Shown one piece after another: positions 26,825-35,502 of a stretch of DNA of 64,000 nucleotides. The notes beneath the pieces are model-generated. The model did no database searches. It saw only the letters and a list, made by a program, of their open reading frames with translations, and was not told the DNA's origin. Source of the stretch: UBA4782 sp034429195 (GTDB lineage: Bacteria; Chloroflexota; Anaerolineae; Anaerolineales; Anaerolineaceae); NCBI GenBank assembly GCA_034429195.1, contig DAOUGQ010000014.1, positions 87,740 to 151,739 of the forward strand. The letters are read 5' to 3'. A program made the position numbers and the translations under genes. Numbering within the stretch: position 1 is the stretch's first letter; every line of letters starts with the position of its first letter.

Positions 26825-27937
26825 TTAGTGATCCCTTTCCAGCATTCTTTTCATCTTTTTTGCCTGCAAATAGACTGTTCCAGCAATACCATCAAGTGGA
26901 ATAATTTCATCAGCCACACCAGCTTCGACTATGCTTCTAGGCATTCCATACACAACGCAGGAAGATTCATTTTCAGCAATAACCGTTCCACCTATACCAT
27001 GAAGTAGTTTTGCTCCATTCGTTCCGTCATTTCCCATACCAGTCAAAATGACAGCCATAACATTTTTTCCAAAACTTTGAACCAGCGAGATCAATGTCAC
27101 ATCTACTGCGGGTCGAACTCCATGCACAGTTGGATTTTGATTAAGAGAGACAATACCCTTTTCGTTGAACATCATGTGATATCCGCCTGGAGCCAGGAGC
27201 ACTTTCCCAACCTCAAGGCAATCGCCATCACTTGCTTCCTTTACCAATAATGCTGATTGTGAATTTAGCCTTTCAGCCAATGAATAAGTAAATCCCACAG
27301 GCATGTGTTGAACTATTGCAACTGCTGCTGGTAAATCACCAGGGATATTCGCGAGAACAGTATGCAGCGCCCGCGGTCCGCCTGTTGATGAGCCAATCAG
27401 CACAATTGGGTCATTCTGATCCAGCTTTTTTGTCACAGCTTTAGACTTATTTGCCTGTGCAGCTTGCATCTCTTTACCAGTAAATAACGCTGGTTTAACC
27501 CGAATTGTTGCCGCCCGAACTATTTTTGCTGTTACCTCACTCATCACCTCATTGATGCTGGCTTTTTGAGTAGGTTTGGGAACAAAATCAACCGCTCCAA
27601 TGGTTAGAGCCGTGATTGTTGCCTCTGCACCTTCCTGCGTTAAACTACTGAGCATGATTACAGGGCGCGGAAAACGTTTCATGATTTCTCGCAACGCTGT
27701 AATTCCATCTATTTTTGGCATCTCAATATCCATCGTGATAACGTCAGGATTCAAACCGGGAATCAAATCCAGCGCTTCGATCCCGTTTCGTGCAGTGCCT
27801 ACTACCTGAATCGAAGAATTCCCTTCAAAATGATGGGAGATCGCATAACGCATAAACGCCGAATCATCTACGATCAGTAATTTGATGGTAGGCGCAGGTG
27901 CTAATGAAGGATTCTGGCTAACCGGATTAGTAATCAT
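26825..27937 (-). CDS. cheB: Chemotaxis response regulator methylesterase CheB
   Basis: 370 aa. N-terminal receiver (LLIVDDSAFMR, phosphoacceptor D70 in VITMDIEMP), linker, and C-terminal esterase with the Ser-His-Asp triad visible: S184 in IGSSTGG, H211 in VQHMPVGF, D304 in GMGNDGTNG. It removes methyl groups from receptors and deamidates them when phosphorylated by CheA. It is coupled to cheR. Confidence 0.97.
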   Translation of the reverse strand: MITNPVSQNPSLAPAPTIKLLIVDDSAFMRYAISHHFEGNSSIQVVGTARNGIEALDLIPGLNPDVITMDIEMPKIDGITALREIMKRFPRPVIMLSSLTQEGAEATITALTIGAVDFVPKPTQKASINEVMSEVTAKIVRAATIRVKPALFTGKEMQAAQANKSKAVTKKLDQNDPIVLIGSSTGGPRALHTVLANIPGDLPAAVAIVQHMPVGFTYSLAERLNSQSALLVKEASDGDCLEVGKVLLAPGGYHMMFNEKGIVSLNQNPTVHGVRPAVDVTLISLVQSFGKNVMAVILTGMGNDGTNGAKLLHGIGGTVIAENESSCVVYGMPRSIVEAGVADEIIPLDGIAGTVYLQAKKMKRMLERDH

Positions 27938-27952
27938 TGCAACTCTTTTGGT

Positions 27953-28309
27953 TTACGCCAGGATCTTCTTAATCGCACCCATTACCCGGTCTTGTTCGAA
28001 TGGTTTCACAATAAAGTCTTTTGCGCCAGATTTTATTGCATCCAAAACCACCGATTCTTGCCCCAATGCGGTCAGCATAATCACACGAGCTTGTGCATCC
28101 ATGCTACGGATCGCCTTAAGAGCAGTCAACCCATCCATTTCAGGCATTGTCACATCCATCAATACCAAATCAGGGTGGATTTCTTTGTATTTTTCCAATG
28201 CACAGGCGCCATTTTCAGCCTCGACTACTTCGAAACCCTCGCCCGTAAGCATTTTAGAGATTCGTACACGAAGAAATTCTGCGTCGTCGACAATTAATAC
28301 TTTTGCCAT
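27953..28309 (-). CDS. cheY: Chemotaxis response regulator CheY
   Basis: A 118-aa single receiver domain: acidic pocket IVDDAEF, phosphoacceptor D52 (LVLMDVTMP), switch T in MLTALGQ and K in VKPFEQD. It signals from CheA to the FliM/FliN switch. The start is ATG 28309 with GTGGAG upstream; an earlier in-frame codon adds five residues outside the domain. Confidence 0.96.
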   Translation of the reverse strand: MAKVLIVDDAEFLRVRISKMLTGEGFEVVEAENGACALEKYKEIHPDLVLMDVTMPEMDGLTALKAIRSMDAQARVIMLTALGQESVVLDAIKSGAKDFIVKPFEQDRVMGAIKKILA

Positions 28310-28330
28310 GATAATTCGCTCCACTTGATC

Positions 28331-28813
28331 TTAAAGATTCTCTTCCTCACCACCGATCATTCTTACAGTCAATTGACCGGAGCCAACAAAAAAACGTACA
28401 GTTCTACCCATATGCCCGCCAACACTTTCACTTTTAAGTGGCAGCATCAGTTTTTCAAGCGTCTTATGTGCTGCTTGAATATTTCGCGTACCTATATCAA
28501 AAGACTTGGAGAAACCAGGGGAGGTTATCATGTTTGCTCCGCCTGCTATGCGCACGATCAGGTGATTTCGATGTGCACCTGCTTTCTCCATCGACTTTAA
28601 CAACTCTTCGATTCCAGTATCTACATACTTTGTTTTTGTATCCGAGCCAATTGAATCTTCGGGCAACACTGCATGCAACAACCCACATACTTTCTCCTGT
28701 GGATCATACATGCTGACAGCCACACAAGATCCTAATCCGTATGCAACCAGAACATCACCATCCTTTTTGCTCACCACACTTTCACCTAATCCAACACTAA
28801 TAGGATCACCCAT
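28331..28813 (-). CDS. cheD: Chemoreceptor glutamine deamidase CheD
   Basis: A 160-aa CheD with the cysteine-hydrolase-like active site: C30 in GLGSCVAVSMYD and H47 in GLLHAVLP. It deamidates receptors and binds CheC, whose gene lies 6 bases upstream. The cheC-cheD pairing supports a CheC/CheD/CheY-P feedback loop as in Bacillus. Confidence 0.95.
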   Translation of the reverse strand: MGDPISVGLGESVVSKKDGDVLVAYGLGSCVAVSMYDPQEKVCGLLHAVLPEDSIGSDTKTKYVDTGIEELLKSMEKAGAHRNHLIVRIAGGANMITSPGFSKSFDIGTRNIQAAHKTLEKLMLPLKSESVGGHMGRTVRFFVGSGQLTVRMIGGEEENL

Positions 28814-28819
28814 ACTACC

Positions 28820-29425
28820 TCAAGCTTCTGCTGATAGAATATCCAGAGTATGTTGATCGGGTACGACCCAAAAACTGGTTTCAATACTTCGCTGTTTACA
28901 GACAAAAGTTGTTTGCATCAAAAGAACATAATCGCTGGTTCCTCCACAAGTAGCAATGATGATATCCATGATGGCACCAACCATATCTACCATCACTGCA
29001 GGAGGGGAAGGTCTGGTGGATATACCAGTAAGCTGTGATAATGAATTGAGGAAAAACGAGGCAGTCAAATTTCCAACCTCTCCTAACGCAGATCTTTCAA
29101 GAGTACCTAATTCGGTTGTTGTACCAGGCTTCAGATCCATCAACATATCGGATAATTCCAATGCACGCTGCAAAGGGATCACGAGCATGATCTGACCTGA
29201 CATATCACCTTCGGCACGCAAATAAATTCCTACCGCTTCTGTTTCAGGTCCACCCAGTAACTTTGGTATTTCTCCTATAGCAACCTGGCGGAATGAAGGT
29301 TCTTTGACCACCAGGTTTTCTCCCAGCATCGTTGAAAATCCTCTTGCAGCGTTTCTGATTCCTTCAGATGCATATTGCTGAAAACTATTTATCCATTCGA
29401 CAGCGAGAGAAGAATTTTGCTTCAT
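28820..29425 (-). CDS. cheC: CheY-P phosphatase CheC
   Basis: 201 aa. One clear catalytic motif of the CheC/FliY family is present in the second half (SALGEVGNLTASFFLNSLSQ, with Glu and Asn at the expected spacing, followed by PSPPA). The corresponding helix in the first half (EGIRNAARGFSTMLG) keeps no E-x-x-N arrangement, so this looks like a single-site CheC. It is encoded directly before cheD. Confidence 0.9.
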   Translation of the reverse strand: MKQNSSLAVEWINSFQQYASEGIRNAARGFSTMLGENLVVKEPSFRQVAIGEIPKLLGGPETEAVGIYLRAEGDMSGQIMLVIPLQRALELSDMLMDLKPGTTTELGTLERSALGEVGNLTASFFLNSLSQLTGISTRPSPPAVMVDMVGAIMDIIIATCGGTSDYVLLMQTTFVCKQRSIETSFWVVPDQHTLDILSAEA

Positions 29426-29444
29426 TCTAGATCCTCAATAACCC

Positions 29445-31709
29445 TTAATGAATTCCAGATAACTGCAAAAGACCAGGTACATCAATGATTAAAGCGACAT
29501 GACCATCGCCAAGTATGGCAGCACTTGATATTCCCTGGATGTCTCCGATCAATGCTCCAAGGGATTTCACCACTACTTCTTCTTGACCCAAGAGCCGATC
29601 AACAATAATGCCTGCCGTCAGTTTTCCGTAATGAACAACAACCACGTAATACCAATCTTTCTTCTTTTGTTGAGCTTCAGAGATTTCAAAAACTTCACTT
29701 AAACTGATTAATGGCAGAACAGAATCACGCAGCATTGTGACTGGTTTACCACGGATGAATTGAATATCTTTGTCCTCCAGGCGTAGGATCGAAGCAACCA
29801 TCACAAGCGGAAATGCATAGGTAGTTCCACTCAGCTCTACTAACATCGTGGGCACAATGGCTAGAGTGAGAGGTAAAATGATCTGAAATTTTGACCCAAC
29901 ACCTGCCTTTGTTTCCACAGAAATCGTGCCATTAATGCGCTGAATGTTATTGCGCACGATATCCATCCCGACGCCACGTCCAGAAATATCAGTAACCTTT
30001 GAAGATGTAGATAAACCGGATAAGAAAATCAGATTTACCGCTTCTTCATCGCTCATATGGTCTGCATCATCTTGAGTGATTAACCCTTTATTGATAGCAC
30101 TCTTCTTTAACCTTGTAGTATCTATTCCCTTTCCATCATCTTCTACAGTAATGATGATGTGCCCCTGTTCATGTTGAGCAGAAAGTGTGATAGTGCCTAC
30201 TTCAGGTTTATTGGCTGCCTTTCGCGTCTCAGGGTCTTCAATGCCATGATCAATAGAATTTCTCAACATATGGATGATCGGATCGTTGATCTCTTCAAAC
30301 ACTGAGCGATCTAATTCTGTATCTTCCCCATGAATGACCAATTCAATTTTCTTATTCACTTTGTGAGAAAGATCGCGAACCATACGCGGGAATTTATCAA
30401 ATACATTGCTGATGGGAAGCATGCGGATGCTCAACACTTCCTCTTGCAACTGATCAGTAATTCTGCTAAGATGTGCAACCGTTTGCGCGAGTTCTTCTAC
30501 ATCTCTATGCTGTTTGCTTTCAGCTTCAAATCGTGCTCGAAGTTGATAAAGATGATTTCGATCTGTGATAAGTTCGCCCACCATATTCATTAAAGCATTG
30601 AGATGCCCCACTGTAGTTCTGACCGTCATTTCCGAGCCATTATTCTTATGGACAGAAACATTTTTATTTGTATTTGAGGCAACTTTCTGCTCCAGGATCA
30701 TCCGACCAATTTCGTCATCCAATTGCGTCTGGCTTAATATTCCATTTTCAACTAATAACTGCCCCAGTAATTTCTTATTGTTTTCTTTCTTTTGAAGGAA
30801 TAGCACGGATTGCAATTGATCAGGTGTTATAACCAACCGCCTTACCAGATAATCACCCAACATATCATATCCATCTTGGGGTATGGGAGGTAAAGGTGCT
30901 GGAGTGCTTTTTGTTGATTGAGAACTATCGATAATTTCTTCTTTTCCAATATACAGATGATCGATCTCAGAAATGAGTACCAGCCGTTTTCGAATTTCTT
31001 CTAAAGGAACATTGGTTTTTACCCTTGCCACAAAATGATGTACCGGCAAAGCTGAATCAATCACCTCCATCGAAGGTTCTTGATAAGTGATTTCACCAAT
31101 TTCCTGTAAGGCAAGGATTAATTGAAATGCCCGTGCAGCTGAAGCTACGCTTTTTGGCGAAATATCAGCTAATACTGGCAAATCACCATCATTACCCTTT
31201 AGGAAGGAGGTGGCATTTGAACCCAATTCAGATGCTTTGGTTGCAGCTTGAACAGGTTTGCTATCTGGTGATTTATCAGCAGTGGTATCCAGTTTTGTCT
31301 GCAGCAGAGTCGCCCGTCCTTGATGCAATAACCCCTCAAGACGGTTTACTAATGCGTCAACATCCAAATCATATGGTTGAGATGTCTCAACCTCTTCACT
31401 TAATTTTCGTAAACTATCCACCGTATCCAGGCAGGCATCAATGATTTGTGAGTCGATATCCAGACTCTTCTTCCGTAAAGCATCAAAAATGGTTTCCATG
31501 GCATGCGTTACCGCAACCATCCGCTCGTGGTTGATCATTCCTGCCATCCCTTTCAGGGTATGTGCAGCTCGAAAGGCTGTCTGCAGGTCTTCTTCATTCC
31601 CGTGATTCTTTTCTAGAAGTAATAAGATTTTATCCAGAGCCTGTAGGTTCTCATCAGATTCTGCTACAAATATTGGGATTTCATCCGGACTTATGTCATA
31701 ATCCGCCAT
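29445..31709 (-). CDS. cheA: Chemotaxis histidine kinase CheA with an MshEN-like insert
   Basis: About 754 aa. P1 Hpt: FRAAHTLKGMAG with the phosphorylated His at residue 50. A P2-like segment lies at about 185-260. Unusually, residues about 283-340 hold two copies of a 24-residue pattern (MLGDYLVRRLVITPDQLQSV and LLGQLLVENGILSQTQLDDE) like the type II secretion E-protein N-domain. After that come P3 dimerisation, the P4 kinase (HMLRNSIDHGIED, VEDDGKGID, GRGVGMDIVRNNI) and the P5 CheW-like domain. The start is ATG 31709 (GAGGG 9 bases before). It heads the chemotaxis operon. Confidence 0.95.
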   Translation of the reverse strand: MADYDISPDEIPIFVAESDENLQALDKILLLLEKNHGNEEDLQTAFRAAHTLKGMAGMINHERMVAVTHAMETIFDALRKKSLDIDSQIIDACLDTVDSLRKLSEEVETSQPYDLDVDALVNRLEGLLHQGRATLLQTKLDTTADKSPDSKPVQAATKASELGSNATSFLKGNDGDLPVLADISPKSVASAARAFQLILALQEIGEITYQEPSMEVIDSALPVHHFVARVKTNVPLEEIRKRLVLISEIDHLYIGKEEIIDSSQSTKSTPAPLPPIPQDGYDMLGDYLVRRLVITPDQLQSVLFLQKKENNKKLLGQLLVENGILSQTQLDDEIGRMILEQKVASNTNKNVSVHKNNGSEMTVRTTVGHLNALMNMVGELITDRNHLYQLRARFEAESKQHRDVEELAQTVAHLSRITDQLQEEVLSIRMLPISNVFDKFPRMVRDLSHKVNKKIELVIHGEDTELDRSVFEEINDPIIHMLRNSIDHGIEDPETRKAANKPEVGTITLSAQHEQGHIIITVEDDGKGIDTTRLKKSAINKGLITQDDADHMSDEEAVNLIFLSGLSTSSKVTDISGRGVGMDIVRNNIQRINGTISVETKAGVGSKFQIILPLTLAIVPTMLVELSGTTYAFPLVMVASILRLEDKDIQFIRGKPVTMLRDSVLPLISLSEVFEISEAQQKKKDWYYVVVVHYGKLTAGIIVDRLLGQEEVVVKSLGALIGDIQGISSAAILGDGHVALIIDVPGLLQLSGIH

Positions 31710-31734
31710 AATCACATGCCCTCATTTTGAAACG

Positions 31735-31762
31735 ATTTCGACGTTTCATTTTTCGTTCTTTA
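31735..31762 (-). promoter_or_regulatory. Sigma-28-like promoter of the chemotaxis operon
   Basis: Minus strand: TAAA (31759-31762), 16 bases, GTCGAAAT (31735-31742). It is similar to the fliC box TAAA-N15-GACGAAAT. The -10 would put the start point within about 20 bases of the cheA start codon. The extra base in the spacer lowers confidence. Confidence 0.45.
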
Positions 31763-31812
31763 CCTTTGAATACAATATCATTCTAGAGGGCTCGAACCTG
31801 TAAACCCACCGT

Positions 31813-31846
31813 AAAAACATGCGAAATATTTCATGAATTTATCGCA
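31813..31846 (-). terminator. Intrinsic terminator after csrA
   Basis: On the minus strand TGCGA ... TCGCA (31842-31846 and 31820-31824) encloses a further imperfect AT pairing and is followed by TGTTTTT. It lies 45 bases beyond the csrA stop and before the cheA promoter, so it plausibly ends the flbD-to-csrA transcript. Confidence 0.55.
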
Positions 31847-31890
31847 ATTATTTCGTATTTTTAATATTGAAAAGAGGAAAATAAGTGAAA

Positions 31891-32193
31891 CTATGAGGGT
31901 GAATTTCCGGCATCTTGTTCACATTTTTGAGCAGGTGCATCGGTTTCTTCTGCAATTTCAACTAATACACGTCGTAATTCTTCAAATGAATAATCAACAG
32001 GTTCTTTTATCATTTTTTGCTGAATCTTTACTTGATCCAGCATGGCATCACGAATTTCACCGCGTAAAATGGATATTTCCCGGGGAGCCTGAATGCCCAC
32101 CTTTACCCGGTCTCCATCTATGCTAAGAATCGTAACAATGATCGAATCTCCAATGGCGATGCTTTCATTCACATTCCGATTCAGGACTAGCAT
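31891..32193 (-). CDS. csrA: Carbon storage regulator CsrA, with C-terminal extension
   Basis: A 100-aa RNA-binding translational regulator. The core is canonical: MLVLNRNVNESIAIGD, VTILSIDGDRVKVGIQAPRE and IRGEI-like ILRGEIRDAM. The core ends near residue 60; a further about 40 residues (helical YSFEELRRVLVEIAEE, then a Ser/Asp-rich tail) exceed the usual 60-75. Position after flgL matches Firmicutes, but fliW, normally next to csrA there, is absent from this window. A likely target is the fliC leader, which carries two matching sites. Confidence 0.95.
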   Translation of the reverse strand: MLVLNRNVNESIAIGDSIIVTILSIDGDRVKVGIQAPREISILRGEIRDAMLDQVKIQQKMIKEPVDYSFEELRRVLVEIAEETDAPAQKCEQDAGNSPS

Positions 32194-32257
32194 TTTCCCC
32201 CCTGGTAGGAATGTGGATTCTTCATAGTTTCCATAGTCAATTCCTGTTGATTAAAAA

Positions 32258-33142
32258 TCAATTCAAATAATCAAATAAGTTTAGAGCCGATAATGTGCGA
32301 CTCCCAATTTCCAATACTGCCTGATATGTACTTTCCTGACTTGCCAAAAGAGAATATGCTTCTGCGATACTGGTATCTTCCTTTTTACTGAGAATTGAAC
32401 GAATAGCTATATCAGATTTTTCCATATTGCTGATACTATTTTCAATTTGTCGCATTCGTGTACCATTTTCTGTACGTGAAGCGGTTAACATTTCAAGAGC
32501 GGTTTTCAAATTATCGAGTGAACCAGGAAGGTTCGAAGTGTCATTGTTTGCCAGGTAATTTCTTGCTTCAATCAATGCCTGGATCAAAGGTTTTATGGTT
32601 TCATTGCCATCTATGTTCATGGTAACCTTACTGTTTTGACCAATACTGCGTACCATTTCTTTGCTGATACCATTATAAGTAATTGTGTTTTCGTCACTCA
32701 TAATAAAAGCAGGTTGATCAACCCGTACTCCAGCAAATATATAGTTGCCCTGGAATGAAGAATTTCCAATGTCTACTGCTTTTTTGATCATCTCATTCAA
32801 TTCAGTTGCCAGCGAAGATTTCCTTTCATCAGCATCTACAGTATCATTTAAGCCGCGCAATACAATATTGTATGCTTTCGTAGCGATTTCGGATAATTGC
32901 TCAAGGCTGAAATCAGTAGTTGACATCCAATCACTGATGATATTCGCAGTATTCTGGTAACCTTCAGAGATGCTCAAGGATGATTTTAGCTGCAGACACA
33001 TGGAGGAAGTAGTTGGATCATCAGAAGGAGTCTGAAATTTCTTTGTACTGGCAATTTGCTCCTGAGTAGTATTGATTTTATTCTTTATATCATCAATATA
33101 CTGGATGACATTGTTCACCATCATCTGGTTTGTTATGCGCAT
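32258..33142 (-). CDS. flgL: Flagellar hook-filament junction protein FlgL (HAP3)
   Basis: A 294-aa flagellin-like junction protein. N-terminus: MRITNQMMVNNVIQYIDDIK and KKFQTPSDDPTTSSMCLQLK; C-terminus: EDTSIAEAYSLLASQESTYQ and ALNLFDYL. It follows flgK with a 9-base gap and is exported before flagellin. Confidence 0.95.
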   Translation of the reverse strand: MRITNQMMVNNVIQYIDDIKNKINTTQEQIASTKKFQTPSDDPTTSSMCLQLKSSLSISEGYQNTANIISDWMSTTDFSLEQLSEIATKAYNIVLRGLNDTVDADERKSSLATELNEMIKKAVDIGNSSFQGNYIFAGVRVDQPAFIMSDENTITYNGISKEMVRSIGQNSKVTMNIDGNETIKPLIQALIEARNYLANNDTSNLPGSLDNLKTALEMLTASRTENGTRMRQIENSISNMEKSDIAIRSILSKKEDTSIAEAYSLLASQESTYQAVLEIGSRTLSALNLFDYLN

Positions 33143-33151
33143 AACTCACTC

Positions 33152-34582
33152 CTATCTCCCCACCAGACCCATCTGGTTGATAACCAAATCCAATAGTTCA
33201 TCATATGCATTCATAACCCGAGCAGCTGCCTGGTATGCTTTTTGTGATTTTGCCAGATTGGCAGCTTCTTCATCGAGCACAACACCTGAAACGGATTCTC
33301 GCTGTTCGCTAAGTGCCTGCAAAACGATCGTATGTTGTGTACTGTTATCCTTCGCCTGTTTAACCGTCGTCGCCAGTTCTGACATCATTCCATTGCAATA
33401 TTCATTGAAAGTTTGATCTTTTAAGCCAGCAATTTTTTGATGACGCAGAGCGACCATTAATTCTGCGTTTTCACTATTTCCAACTTCCACTTCACCAACC
33501 ACCGCTGGAGCACCAGCAGCAGCGATTTTACTTGGCTCCAGGCTATCCGACAACCTGATTTCCAATGCAGTCACACCATCTGGATCAAAGAAATCGCCAC
33601 CTTTAGAACCGTCAAGGCAGTAACCTTGCGAATGAATCTTGTTTACTTCAGTAACCAGATTTTTCGCCATATTATTGAGAATAGCAAGTTGGTGGGGAAT
33701 ATATTCATCTCTTACTTTCAGAATCCCTTCCAATTCACCACCATTTGTATTGAACTCACTTGAGTCTTTCTCCCAAACGATACGGTCAACACCACTATTT
33801 GCGGGATCTGGGTCAGGTTCAGTTTTAATTGATAATGAATCATGCCCGGTAACCAATACATGCCCACCGATTGAAACAATCACTTCACCATTCGCCTGTG
33901 TTGAAGATACAGCACCTGCCAATTCTGCCAGGCGATCCAATGCCATATCCCGCTTGTCCAATAGATCATTTGGTTGTTGATTTACTCCAATCACTCGGGA
34001 TATTTCTGCATTCAGACTTGCAACCGATTTTGCCAGTGAATTGATCTCATCTACGCGGTTTTCAAGAGTTAAATTTTGATCCTGTCGTAAAACGATCAAT
34101 TGTTGCGCATTGCGATTCAATTTTTCACATAAAAAACCAGCATCATTCATTACCTCTGTCCGCATGGTTGTATTAGTCGGATCAGAAGCGAGATTTTGCC
34201 AGGAAAGCCAGAACTGATCTAATTTGGGAGAAAGCCCATCATCTGTCAGGTCAGAAAAAGTAGACTCAATTTGTGAAAGAATTTCACTTTGATATTCCCA
34301 GCTTTTTGTATCAGCAGAGACCGAACGATATCTTCCATCAAAGAAATCCAACGAAAAACGCTGGATACGATCAACAGAAACCCCTGCTCCCATTTGCCCG
34401 GCATTGTATCCAAGGTCATAGGATGCTGATGGATTGGATACCCGGGCAACCAGAGAAGCTTTCTGGCGGTGATATCCTTTTGTATCTACGTTTGCAACAT
34501 TATGCTCAGTGATTTCAATGGATTGTGATTGAGATAAGATTGCCTGAAGAGCAATATTGATACCGGCAGATAAAGTTGGCAT
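33152..34582 (-). CDS. flgK: Flagellar hook-filament junction protein FlgK (HAP1)
   Basis: 476 aa. N-terminus: SINIALQAILSQSQSIEITE-type start followed by NVANVDTKGYHRQKA; middle: domain with SVASLNAEISRVIGVNQQPN and DLLDKRDMALDRLAEL; C-terminus: GVVLDEEAANLAKSQKAYQA and ELLDLVINQMGLVG. Standard length. It lies between its chaperone gene flgN and flgL. Confidence 0.96.
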   Translation of the reverse strand: MPTLSAGINIALQAILSQSQSIEITEHNVANVDTKGYHRQKASLVARVSNPSASYDLGYNAGQMGAGVSVDRIQRFSLDFFDGRYRSVSADTKSWEYQSEILSQIESTFSDLTDDGLSPKLDQFWLSWQNLASDPTNTTMRTEVMNDAGFLCEKLNRNAQQLIVLRQDQNLTLENRVDEINSLAKSVASLNAEISRVIGVNQQPNDLLDKRDMALDRLAELAGAVSSTQANGEVIVSIGGHVLVTGHDSLSIKTEPDPDPANSGVDRIVWEKDSSEFNTNGGELEGILKVRDEYIPHQLAILNNMAKNLVTEVNKIHSQGYCLDGSKGGDFFDPDGVTALEIRLSDSLEPSKIAAAGAPAVVGEVEVGNSENAELMVALRHQKIAGLKDQTFNEYCNGMMSELATTVKQAKDNSTQHTIVLQALSEQRESVSGVVLDEEAANLAKSQKAYQAAARVMNAYDELLDLVINQMGLVGR

Positions 34583-34593
34583 GAAATTTTCTC

Positions 34594-35115
34594 CTACGCT
34601 CTAAATTCCATTGCCGAAACGGTTGAATTTCGGTTTGAGCCTTCAAACATCGGCATGGTGTACCCATCCTCTTGATGGATCAGCGAAACGAGAAAAGCCT
34701 GAGTAATCTTTAACCAATCCATTCTTGTTGTTACAAGCGCTTGATTTCCCGTGTTCAACTGCCTGGCGGTTCTCACTAAAATATTGATTCCATCCAATAA
34801 CCTATTTATCCTTGCTGCGTCATCACCATTTAAGTAAGGTAAAACATCCTGGATACTTGTCCGCTCAGTATGAATGTCCAATTTAAGCAGCATTTTCTGG
34901 ATAATCGTTCGAGAATCCTCTTCCAATAAGCTGAATTTATCAAGAACAGCTTCCTTTTCTTCGGTATTGGTCATCAGAAGCTCTGATGAATTCTTTAAAA
35001 TGAGTTCTCGCTCTTTTTTAGAAATTTCAACCAATGTCTCTAAAACACGAAATTGCTTTACCAGGGTACTTTCATAACCAGATAACTCAACATCGATATT
35101 AATATCATTTCCCAT
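34594..35115 (-). CDS. flgN: FlgN-family export chaperone
   Basis: A 173-aa helical protein. The pattern of a long N-terminal helical hairpin (VLETLVEISKKERELILKNS and EEKEAVLDKFSLLEEDSRTI) and position directly before flgK indicate FlgN, the cytosolic chaperone of FlgK/FlgL. Sequence conservation in this family is weak; the call rests mainly on context and fold. Confidence 0.8.
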   Translation of the reverse strand: MGNDINIDVELSGYESTLVKQFRVLETLVEISKKERELILKNSSELLMTNTEEKEAVLDKFSLLEEDSRTIIQKMLLKLDIHTERTSIQDVLPYLNGDDAARINRLLDGINILVRTARQLNTGNQALVTTRMDWLKITQAFLVSLIHQEDGYTMPMFEGSNRNSTVSAMEFRA

Positions 35116-35139
35116 TCAATCATCTCCCAGGAGAAAAAA

Positions 35140-35433
35140 TTAGATCTTGTAAAACCGCTCAATAAGAATGTCCGCTAATATGCTAACAGGTACCTGGTAA
35201 GTACCTTCCTGAACCTGTTGGGTGATTTGAGCAATTCTTTCATCCTCTATCATTGAGGAGTTATTAAGTGCAGAGGTTGCTTTTGATAACAGCTTGGCTT
35301 TATCAGAAAGCTCCACTTTATCCTGTTTTTTTCCCAGTGGTTGCTGATCTGCAAGTCGCATTTTCTTGTCAGCCGGTTGGATATCATCAGCAGATTTTGG
35401 AGATATTGATGAAATGGGATTATTTTCTATCAT
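35140..35433 (-). CDS. flgM: Anti-sigma-28 factor FlgM
   Basis: About 97 aa. The FlgM C-terminal half is recognisable: KVELSDKAKLLSKA, then ERIAQITQQVQEGTYQVPVS and ADILIERFYKI. FlgM holds FliA inactive until it is exported through the finished hook-basal body. The start is ATG 35433, with AGGAG 11 bases upstream; a more upstream in-frame ATG (35463) has no ribosome site. It is located between the rod genes and flgN, six genes downstream of fliA in the same transcript. Confidence 0.9.
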   Translation of the reverse strand: MIENNPISSISPKSADDIQPADKKMRLADQQPLGKKQDKVELSDKAKLLSKATSALNNSSMIEDERIAQITQQVQEGTYQVPVSILADILIERFYKI

Positions 35434-35502
35434 AGCGGTATGAACTCCTGATGAGAAATACATTCTTATATATAGTTATCATCGGCAACCTCCACGAAAT
35501 CT

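Noticed and set aside
27882..28328. 148-codon open frame on the plus strand
   Set aside because: Antisense to cheB and cheY, both with full active-site motifs.
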